The translations under genes were made by a program, and so were the position numbers. Below the pieces are notes generated by a model. That model made no database searches. It worked only from the letters and a program-made list of their open reading frames with translations, and was not told the origin of the DNA. Positions 36,001 through 46,000 of a stretch of 64,000 bases of DNA are shown one piece after another (position 1 is the stretch's first letter; each line of letters opens with the position of its first letter). This DNA comes from Apostichopus parvimensis (lineage: Eukaryota > Echinodermata > Holothuroidea > Aspidochirotida > Stichopodidae), in the NCBI GenBank assembly GCA_000934455.1, contig KN882225.1:421025-485024 (forward strand), in the 5' to 3' direction.

Positions 36001-39000
36001 CTTTTTTGTTCAGACATGTCACCGACAATGGTTAATAGTAGCTGTTGCAATAAACTTTAATGCTGTATTTTTATTATCAGCATTGTAATATTCTTGATGA
36101 TAGAGACAAGAGTTGATTCAAAGAGTTGTTAATGCTTTGACTTTTGTATTCAGAGTGTCTCATTATAACACACTCATTTTTCTTAACTACTTCTACTAAC
36201 ATGCGTCATATGTTATATACAAACATTCCTAACAGTGACCAGAACCCATGCTTCTTAGGGTAGGTTGGTGGTTACAATAACAGAACATATTGTGGTTGCT
36301 AAAGGGTGGTGTAAAGTACAATACTGTCGAATGGGTACAATATGTTACATCTCCCCTTTTCAGTTTAACAAACTGGCAAAAAACAGTGCATAACTATAAA
36401 ATCAATCTGTAGCAAAGATTTGACTACTGGTTGTAGGTTACAAAATTACTACCGCTTCACTGCAAAAATAATTAAATCCTTTGGTCACATTTTATAGTCA
36501 CTGTGCAACGTGGTTTGTCTTTGCTCAAATGCTTCTTTGAGCTTCAGTGTTGGTGGTTTTTTGGCTCTGGAGAGGTATTGTCTGGTTTCCAACCTTTGTC
36601 AGTCTGTAGGCGAACATTATCTCCAGGTTGCAGTTCTCGTAATTTCTTTGTCAGTCGGTCATAACGTGTTTTTTGTGTTTGTCTCTTCTCTACTAGTCTT
36701 GTGTACTGTCTCTGGCTTCAGTGTTTGCGGTTTGAGTAAATCTTCAGTTTTTGGAAGTAGGGTCTTTGTCCTTCGTTCAAACAGTCGTTGTACAGGTGAT
36801 CCGACAATATTATCTCTTGGTGTATTCCTGTTGTCTAATAAAGCTAGGTATAGATATTATCCACTCTCCTTTGCCTTCATTAGCAAAGCCTTTGCAATCT
36901 GCACCCTTTTCTCTGCCATGCCATTTCTCCAAGTTCTGAAAAGAAAGTGGTAAGATATCAATATAGTGCCATGGTCATTGGACTGTTGTACAGACAACAT
37001 GAAATGGTGCATGTTGCAACTTAACTTTACTTCATAGTAAAGGTCAGGCCAAATAAGACACTATTACCTAGTGATAGACCTATAATCATAATGGGTTGGA
37101 AACTTGTTACAGATTTCTTATGCACATCGAATAAAATCCATGGCCTGATTGTTTCAGGGTGTGGAAAAATGAATCTTTCAAAGTTTAATTACTCTACGTT
37201 ACATGTATTCACACACAATACATTACAGTCAAGGCTGAAGTCGTCTGAGTAAAAACCTGAATGATACACAATTAACACACAATTAATACAGTATGAAGGT
37301 TTGGCTAAAGGGACATGTATACAAACAACTCTCCTTGAACACAATGTTATACTCAGACCCACTGCTTAGATACATAAAGGAATAATGAGACACCCCAAAC
37401 AACCCCCTCTTCTGAGATTACGGTGTTGTAAATAACAATATTGATTAAAAAAACCATTGTTAAGTTTGCTACAGTTACAGTAGTTGGGAAATTGTCATGT
37501 CACATACGGCGATCCACCACCCCCATGCCACCCATCTCCTGGACCTCCTCCCCCCTCTCCCCCTTTATTGAAATTGTCTGGCAATACCCACTGTTTCATC
37601 GTTAATTCTTAGTAAAAAGGACTAGTTCTCTGCTTTGATCAAGTTCAAATAAGCAATATTTACAACAGAAAATGTGTTATTAAGCCTTGTGCATGGAAAT
37701 ATATATTTCACACCTTGACCGAACAATGTCTCACACATGACCTGTTAGAGGTGGAATATTTCAGTTAAATGTGTTGTTTGAATGATATTTAGGCACTAAC
37801 ATGAGAAGTAATGTTCTTTAGCCCTGTGAAGAAACGAGAAGTTATGCAATGAATTTGTATGCAAAAAGCCACTTTCATAACACATCACAAATGTGACTGA
37901 CCATTTTGTGACCTCAGTTGGCACAATATGGTTTAAAAAATCAATTCTCTGCCAATATCCAGTAACAAGCTATTGTTGCTCACTAACAGAAAAGTCAATG
38001 ACCAGTTTATTCGCTAGTTTCAAATGCTTGAAAGGATACATGAATTTACTTCATAAATGTTCATATAATTCTCTTGGCTTGTATGCTTGAAGTGTACTTC
38101 CTTATAACCATCGAACTACCCTGATGGGAAATCTCTATGCATAATTGCATCATGGTATAGTGAGGTAAAATAAAGCTTCCTTTACAGAAGAACGTTCCAT
38201 TTGTTGAAAGAAAAGGATAATTCCATGCATCTCATCTATGGATGCAGCTCAGTACTTCATTTAGTGTTCCTTGAAAGTTTCTTGTTTTGTGCAGGATCCT
38301 CTGGGCTTTCATAATAGGCTACATTATGGTAATAATTTTCACATACCTGGATGTAATGGTATTCTTGTTGTGGTAAAACAGGTGTAGATTTAAATATAGT
38401 TATTTCAGTTACATGAAGACTTACACAAGTTTGCACTGTTGCAACTAAGTCACTTTCAATGAAAACTTGTACTTGCTCTTTACCTTTGCTTTGTGGTTTA
38501 GGAAGAGGCGTATTTGCAAGTCAAAATTTCGAAAAGGGAGACTTTCTGCTCGAGTACTGTGGGAAACTGCTCACAGGGGAGGAGATATACTACAGCCAAA
38601 ACTTTTTACTGGATTCAGATTTTTCTTCAAATCCAAAGGACAGGAATTCTGGTGAGTAAAACATTCATTGATTCCTGTAGTTATATAGGTAACTTGTTTA
38701 ATAGCGAAGTGTTGGCATGTTATACTGCTGCTAATGTCATTTTTATGGCAAGATTTCTTTATGTTTTCTAAATATGCTTTCGTTTTCACAGTATTGATGC
38801 TTCAGAAGAACGAAGTATTGGACCAACATTTGGCCGCTTGGTGAACCATGGCCAGAAAGATGAATTGAACGTTAAGCTAAATGTATTTGACATTGAAGGC
38901 ACTCCTGCATTGTGTTTCTTTGCACTCTGTGATATTCAAGAAGGGGAAGAGCTGCTATACAAGTATGGAGTCAAACACCTACCATGGCTGCAGCAACAGT

Positions 39001-39675
39001 CTAAGGTGCGTAGTACTCACTCCTACAATGTCATATACTGTACCAATCAAAACTACAGTTTGAGTAGTTTTCCTAAATGAAAAGAGATCAGTCTTGGACA
39101 AAGTTATGGATGGATGTGAAAAGTCTTATTTTACACTTATCTGTTGAAGTTGGATGTATACAAACACGTTCAAGTTCTTATCTAGCTGTAATAAACATAT
39201 TTAAAGGTAGTTTGTGTACTTTTAATGTTGCACATGTATACAGTATATGTGCACAGTAAACGAACTGATTTTGCACATCTTTCTTAATGTGCATCATCTG
39301 AATTTGAACAAACTTCCAAACAAAGAACTAGTATATATATATATAGTCTCTGGAAGTGTGACCTGATTATCTTAAAAATTGCACTGAATGGCCCAATACC
39401 ATAACCATGAAATGATTATGACAAGGGGGATCTTCTCTTATTTGTAAATGCTGGCATGTTTATTAATTTTCGGGTTGAAAAATCAAAACCTTTCTTTAGC
39501 CTAGTTCACAAAATCCTTGCTTTTTTCTTGATTGACTGTCCCAATCATGATGCCACGGTGCCCTTGGTCTCAATCATGTCGTTTAATGGTGTTTATTACT
39601 TTAATTAAGGTTTCAATCAATGAAGCCAAGAATAGAAAAGAAACAGCGTGGCAAAGAATCAAGGAATGGAGATGA
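33084..39675 (+). CDS. KMT5A (PR-Set7)-like SET-domain protein, frameshift in exon 2
   Basis: Four exons fit: 33076-33183 (ATG at 33084), 38502-38651, 38792-39005 and 39610-39675 (TGA). The protein starts MKRKREKPEEVARSYVKTTK and runs straight into a SET domain: KGRGVFASQNFEKGDFLLEY, the SAM/substrate segment GRLVNHGQKDEL, and FFALCDIQEGEELLYKYG, with the catalytic-type Tyr pair but NHG for NHS and YKYG for YDYG. This resembles the histone H4K20 monomethyltransferase KMT5A but lacks its long N-terminus. Exon 2 is one base short: it enters in phase 1 and must leave in phase 2 to read FFFKSKGQEFCIDASEE. The break is near AAAACTTTTTAC (38597-38610), so it is a real lesion or a homopolymer error. 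The first intron is 5.3 kb and holds a Gypsy fossil. Confidence 0.7.
34520..37400 (+). repeat. Diverged intronic duplication (34520-35530 versus 36965-37400)
   Basis: Matching words occur in the same order at the two places. GCCATGGTTATTAG with CTGTTGCACAGA at 34521 matches GCCATGGTCATTGG with CTGTTGTACAGA at 36969. GAGGTTTGGCTGAAGAGACA with AACAACTCTCCTTGAGCACA at 35440 matches GAAGGTTTGGCTAAAGGGACA-like sequence with AACAACTCTCCTTGAACACA at 37295. The second copy is shorter. The Gypsy integrase remnant lies between the copies. Confidence 0.45.
36490..36960 (-). pseudogene. Ty3/Gypsy integrase C-terminal fragment
   Basis: On the minus strand the sequence reads VQIAKALLMKAKESG, then YLALLDNRNTPRDNIVGSP, FERRTKTLLPKTEDLLKP, and after a frame change RYDRLTKKLRELQPGDNVRL. 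This is the well-known end of Ty3/Gypsy-type integrases, from the last helices of the catalytic core into the C-terminal domain. A stop after ESG and at least one frameshift show it is dead. No LTR or protease/RT part was recognised nearby. It sits antisense inside intron 1 of the SET gene. Confidence 0.8.
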
Positions 39676-40875
39676 AACAATGCATGAAAGAGTCTAAAGA
39701 GATAATATTAAACCATTTCAGGTGAGTAACAAATGTTTTTCTACTAGACATATGAATCTTCAATATACTGTCAACATTACACTGTAGTGTACATACTTCT
39801 GCCTGTGTTTGTATAGCGAACTTTATTGGGATGGGGAAATTGTTGAGCATGGATTCGAATGTGTTGAAGTTTATTCATCAGCCTGCTATATTTTCAAGTA
39901 TACACCTTCAAGATGATCCTTGGTTTGTACACCGTGGACTTAAAAATTACTGATTACTTGAGGATGTCTGTGGTAGTTAGATAACAAACACCTTTAATGA
40001 TGGTCCAGTGTTTGGGGGTGGATTCTTACCTCTCTGTTACAGTTACTTTTCATGACCACCTGAATGTATGGTATACCTAATTACCCTTACCATGGTCCTG
40101 TGTTTGAGGCTGGATTCTAACCTGTCTTTTACAGTTACCTTTTTAAATCATGTCCACCTTAGTGGTATAGTGTATACCTTATTACCCTTACCATGGTCCT
40201 GTGTTTGAGGGTGGATTATAACCTGTCTGTTACAGTTACTTTTTAAAATCATGACCCCCTGAGTGTATAGTGTTTACCTAATTAGCATGTACAGGTCTCT
40301 TAAAGGAAGATAGGTAGTTGAAGGAAACATTTTTCATAATGTTCTGTACAGCATCCCCCCAAGCCAAGCAATTACCACCAAATTAGCAAATAGCACAAAA
40401 AATGTCTTTATTTGGCATAAAAAATGGTTGAATTTTTCCCAGTCTGGGACGTTTAATCATAGCCTCATAAATGCCAAGTATAGGTCTTAACATTTCGATA
40501 GTCCTCTGTTTGATGGTGGAAGGTGGTCTTACTCCTAAGATGGTCATGCTTCATTGTGTCTAACCTGTCATGTTAATTTTTAATTATTGCCTCGAAGTAA
40601 AGGCCTAACCCTTAAGATGGTTCTATGTTTGACGGTGGCTTCCGATCTTTGCATTGTTTCAAATCTGTTGGTCATTCTCTTAAACATTACACATTGTACT
40701 GCACTTTTCTTGATGAATGGCTGTAACTAGCTGAGGGTTATTTGATACAGTCCTCCTTGTATGTCTATTTCATTGAATACTTTCAATATTCGATTTCTCA
40801 TGTTATTGAGTGCTAACTAGGTTCAGCATTCAATTTCTTTGAAGTCAGTGTTTTGTTATTTTTGTTCTTTATTAG
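39676..40875 (+). other. No gene seen; short tandem-like segments
   Basis: Between about 39970 and 40290 a unit of the form ACCATGGTCCTGTGTTTGAGG with a TGGATTCTAACCTGTCTGTTACAG-like stretch recurs about three times at roughly 115-base spacing. Otherwise there is nothing supported. Confidence 0.45.
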
Positions 40876-41354
40876 AACCAACAGCGATGGGCTCATCGGT
40901 TAAAGCAGCTCCTAAACAGACTCTGGAGTTCGTGTGAAGTCAATTGGGCGACTTTCTTTCAGCATGCAGTTCAAAATTGCTGATGGTAGCAATGGCGCTC
41001 AAATTTTCATTGGACTGGTAGATGAGCAATGGCCTGTACCAATCAAAAGACTGAACCAGGACACTCACTGTATGGAAGAAAATGTGAATGAAGTGCTTAA
41101 TGAGGGCATGCACGGATCAAAGCATTTGTTAAGAAACACACTTTCGGAAGAAGATGATGACTTTCTCTATTTAGCTTCACCCCTTTGTGAATACAACTTA
41201 GAGGAAATAATTGAAAACAAGGGGAACCCATTAAGACCTCAGCTCACAGCAAACAAAAGAGCATCTCTAACTTACCAACTTATGCTCGGCATTGCAGAAT
41301 TGCATCAACTGAACATTCTCCACCGGGACTTGAAACCAAGTAATGTTCTCTTAG
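40876..41354 (+). pseudogene. IRE1/RNase L-like protein kinase, N-lobe exon
   Basis: The exon follows acceptor TTCTTTATTAG and ends at donor G|GTAAGC (phase 1). From 40934 it reads KSIGRLSFSMQFKIADGSNG, a degenerate glycine loop, then PVPIKRLNQDTHCMEENVNE with the VAIK-type Lys and a candidate helix-C Glu. A hinge follows (YLASPLCEYNLEEIIENKG), then ELHQLNILHRDLKPSNVLLG, the catalytic loop with HRD Asp and Asn. This pattern is closest to IRE1/RNase L-type kinases. Upstream the exon is in another frame (AMGSSVKAAPKQTLEFV-stop), so there is a one-base frameshift near 40930. The DFG lobe and any KEN ribonuclease domain were not found in the following 12 kb, so the gene is truncated or its exons are missed. 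Confidence 0.6.
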
Positions 41355-42098
41355 GTAAGCAGTCACAGTGCTTGTTTGAAAGTCATTTCAGAATGTTGTA
41401 TTGAGTATTAGAAATTTCCATTCCATGGAGCTGGTCATTAACTTTTTTGGTATCAAATTCAACACAACTTTTGCACAGCATTACAAAAACCAACAGCAGA
41501 AGAGCCATGCATGATTGTATTTTTGTCACATGTCAATGAGAATTGGCCTCAATGTTTAGCATGCTAAAACTGTTCGTCCTAGTTTGCCTTCAAGTTATCA
41601 CTCTCAGTATTGATTTATATTGTACAGTCAAAATTTCGGAATCATGTTCTTCATTCCAAATTTTCGGTTAATACACATAGTGCGAGAAAATGATAAATTT
41701 TCATCAAAACATTTAGAGTGATTACTTTTGTTTGCATTACAATTTGCTATATGGGTGTCATTCAGGGCATGCCCAACAGCTTACCAGTAAATTGAATATC
41801 AAAACAATCTGCTTGCATGTAAACAAAGATAAAGATAAAGGTGTGATAACAGGATCCACACAGGCAAAGAAATAGGCAATTAATATTCCTTCAGTTTGTA
41901 TGTGCATAATGGGAATAATATAGAGGAATGCCTCCCAGTGGTTCTTTCTTATTCGCCAAAATAACTAAAATATATAACTTCAAGTCTCAGTGAGGAAAAG
42001 TGCCACTGGGGCAAATGAGGTACCATTAAATTTGTTGTCCCTTTTAGTATATCATTTTACCAACGCTTACAGAAATGACATGCAATAACATGCTAGCC
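41355..42098. other. No gene seen
   Basis: AT-rich sequence after the kinase exon. I looked for a DFG-containing exon on the plus strand here and did not find one. Confidence 0.35.
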
Positions 42099-42490
42099 AC
42101 TTGCATGGAAGTTGCATGGAATTGGAACACTTTCATGCTTATTTAAGCATGGTGAAAGCATGTTGGAAGCATGGCACACCATGCTTAGAAGCACGGCACA
42201 CCATGCTTATTAATAATACAGCATGGTGGAAGCGCGGCATGCCATGCTTATTCAAAAGCATGGTCGAAGCGCGGCATGCCGTGCTTTTTAATAGCATGGC
42301 TTGCATGGAACTTGCCTGGAATTTGGAACGTTTTCATGCTTGAGTATGGTATACCATGCTTGAGCATGGTGTACCATGCTTGGGTAGGTGAGCTTTAGCA
42401 TGGAGCACCTTGCTGGAGTAGATACGCCATGCTTGAGCATGGCACATCATGCTTCTGCATGGTACACAATGCTTCAGCATGTATGCAACA
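42099..42490. repeat. Array of palindromic GCATGG...CCATGC units
   Basis: GCATGG and its complement CCATGC alternate through about 390 bases, often as near-palindromes such as GCATGGCACACCATGC, GCGCGGCATGCCATGC and GCATGGTATACCATGC. Units are 20-35 bases long and irregular. Either strand could fold into a chain of hairpins. One frame is open for 80 codons, but that is a by-product of the repeat. Confidence 0.7.
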
Positions 42491-42689
42491 GGCAGGCTAA
42501 ATAAAAACCAAGCAAGCCATGTATATATACCGCATTGCAGTTGGGACGGTTGTTGATATGGGAACTGTACCTATAGTATGAAAAAAAAATTACATTAACA
42601 AACATGATTTAAGTTGTTGTTCGTAATTGACATGTCCTGTCATACTGTAGGTGCCAGACAGAATGGAAATAGTATTAAAACAAATTTGA

Positions 42690-43050
42690 AAAGGGGGCAT
42701 AATGAAAAACAGATCACATAAGTGAACTAGAAAAGTGTAAAAATATATTGTAAATTTGGATGGGCATAAATCAAGGCTTTTTGCTATAATGTTTATAATA
42801 ACAACTAGTGTATACTAAAAAACCAATACGAACATGCATGCATTTAACTACTAATCACTAACATAAATAATAAGGTTGCATGATGAACAGCAGATCACAT
42901 AAGTAAAGTAAACAAACAAAAGTGTACAAATATATCGTAAATTTGGACTGGCAGTATATATGAAGGCTTTTTGCTGTAATGTATATAATAACAACTAATG
43001 TATACTAAAATAAAACTACAAACATACATGCATTTAACTAGTAATTACTA
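42690..43050. repeat. Tandem duplication, ~190-bp unit
   Basis: AAGGCTTTTTGCT at 42773 and 42963, with CAGATCACATAAGT before it and TATAATAACAACTA then CATGCATTTAACTA after it in both, defines two copies about 190 bases apart. The second copy ends right at the 3' end of the BEN gene's last exon. Confidence 0.75.
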
Positions 43051-43055
43051 AATAT

Positions 43056-46000
43056 TTAAAGTTCATTTCTTTTCTGGCCTCTTCTCCTTATATCGGCACA
43101 TTTGGAATTGACCACAGCATTAAATTTGGAATTTTTAAATGGCGGTTCCCCTTTATTGCTGAACTTCTTGAGCACAAATTCTGCAAAAACAACAAAAGAA
43201 ATAATTCATCAATATAGACATAAGTGTTGGAGTCAAAGGGTTTAACAGCACTTTAAAGTACAAGAGTCGAACGTGCCAAGAAGTGACATCCGCAATGACA
43301 CACAAGTACATACCCCTTTTTTTACGAGGAAAAAAGGACTGAACCAAGATATTGAAAGGTATTTACTATTTTTGTTTTCAAAGGCATGCTTTGGTTTGAT
43401 GAAAAATATATAAATCTCCATGAAAGCGTATGCAATTACATCAGTAAACACACTTTATTTCCTGTCATGTGCATTTCATAGATATCTATTTTCCCCGGCC
43501 CGATAAACACGCCTACATTTATCCTAATTTGGACTTTCAGACCTATTAATCAATGAAAGTTTGACATAATTATATGAGTATTGGCTGTGGCTTCCTCATT
43601 ACCCCAATAATGCCAAACAGTTTCACCTTCTAACACATTCAAAGTAACCAAAGCTAAATGCGTAGTACAAAGATGAGAACTTGATATGCACAACTAGTAA
43701 GTTGTAACTTGCTTACGGCTAGCTAGCTACATGATGTGAACGTACGGCACAGGCCTGGTACATGTATACGGATTGTGATGCATTACTTCCAGTAGCGTTA
43801 GGTTCGATCGTGCAAGTAAATAGTTTGACATATATTAAGTAAGTTGTTATTTATGATAAAAAAAAATCGGAACATTTTTAGCCAATCGAAAGCTGTGGCC
43901 CACGTAAATCATTTGTTTTGTGGTATTTTACGAATTTCACGATCAATTGCTTGTACATTATGGCAATTTTCGTTCGCAGTTACTGCGAGGAAAAAGTCAA
44001 TTGTCGATACCGCTTAAATGATTCCCTGGAATTTAGTAGTGTGAAGTTAACGTCAGTTGGGTCCTAGGAGTGGAGTGGACTGTAAAGAAGAATATGGGTA
44101 AACGTGAGAGCTGGGACATGACAGTGGCTATAACTATGGGTCAGAGTTATTTCAAACTAAAGGGTCACACATAGTGATACTTCAAATACTGCAATAAGAT
44201 TATAGGCAAGCACGTTTTAGTGGCATGAAATTTTCAATATCTCTCTATTACAACATACCCCTTATTGTCGTCAATTTCTTTGGATGAAGTGCAGTAGTGG
44301 TTGTTTGAACAAGTTTGTTCGCTGCAAAACGGGACTTCCGTCCATTAGCTCCTCAACCGAGAAAAAGGCTGTCAAGCAACTTCCTTATAAGCTTTTCTGG
44401 TGTAGAACCTGCCCTGAGGCTTAGCGTGCGATGGGCTATTAATATAAAGACTCCCATGCCTGGCACAAGTTCAACCATATTCTATGAAAGAAACGATAAC
44501 AAAAAGTTGATCGTTAGGGAATGAAATTTACAGGCTTAATCAGTGTAATCCGAAAAATGAAGCCTGCAGTGAAAGTTTCAAAATATTTTAGGTATGTTTA
44601 ACTGCATTTCCAATAGTTTAAACCCTACCAAGCACAGCCCAGCCGTCACAGACATCTGAAAGCACGAAAGAGAAAACTACTGTTTTGACACTAATAAATG
44701 TTGTGGTTGTTGTTTTCCAGCCAACACATACTTCACCAATGTGTTTGGTAATTTCTGTTTTTAAATATGCTTGTTTGGGTTTTTTGTTTTCTGTTTATGG
44801 AGGGCAAAATGAGTGACTTTGGATTCTGAGTAGACTACTATGTCCAAGCTATGATTGTATCATTGTGAAAAGCATGATGTATAAAAATTTACCAACAGGA
44901 TACGGTAGATTGGTGCATTGAAAAAAATTATCAATACTAACCTTATCGTCCATGTCCTGCAGACCTTCTGTAATGTTATAAATCTGCTCTGCTGGTAAAT
45001 TGGTACGTGATGCAGCAGGTGGGTTGTTGGTTGTTGTGTTCGTAAGTGGGGAGGCTAGTGGGTTGGTAGGTGTGACGGCTGGTGAAGTGGTTGCTTGGAG
45101 GGCTGAAAGTGTTGTACATGTAATGGTGTGAGGTGCCGGGCCTTTGCTGCTCTTCCAACTACGTGACGTGTCCTGACTTTTCCTGTTTAGATTTCTGGTA
45201 AGTTTCACCAGAAACTTAATCTTTCCAGGACTAACATCTGAAAATAGAGTCAAACCCAAATTTAGAAGTTTTAAAGGGTTAGGTAAAGTTTATGTAAGGT
45301 CATATGTTGTTGGAGCTTAACAGCAGCTCAACATTTTCTGTCATACGTGCCAGCCATTGTAAGTTGAAGGTGATACAACTTAAGGTGCATGAAAGGGGTT
45401 AGAATAAGAAAAAGAGATTACGGTCATAGAGGAATTTCAGAATAGAGATTGCAGAGTTGCTTTTGAAAAATTTCGCTAGTGACCAGCAACAGGAAAGATT
45501 TTTTCATTGATTGTCATATATAGGGCAACGGAGAAGTGTATGGTCAATCGAGAGGTCAGTTGATCAGAGCGGGCACAAGGGTTTAGGGACGTTGTCAAGG
45601 AGAAAGGTCATATGTGCCAGAGAGATGATAATTGCTTAGGAATCAAGTGAAGAATACATGGAAGATAATGGAAGTAAATTTAAACTACAGGTAGTACAAA
45701 TTGACCGAGCATGATCATTATGATGCCTAATTCATAACCATAAAGTTTTGACTTTTGCTCCATTATCATATCTGAAAAGTTCAATTTTAAATTGGTGAAC
45801 AATGGTTAATTTAGGGTTGAATTTCTTGAAGATTTTGTACGTATAAAAAACATGAAGAAAATATATGCCTACCAATTTGGACTTGCGCAAATTCTCCTCC
45901 TGTACTTTCACACACATGCGTATTTAACTTTGTGCGTAATGTGTGATTGTCCCATTCTAATGTTGCTATAGAGTTCTTGAATTTTTCCTTTTCCTCCATG

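Noticed and set aside
36510-36953. Plus-strand 147-codon ORF with many hydrophobic residues, like a membrane protein.
   Set aside because: It is the antisense of the Gypsy integrase remnant.
42101-42343. 80-codon ORF over the GCATGG array.
   Set aside because: Low-complexity product of the repeat, with no sign of selection on protein.
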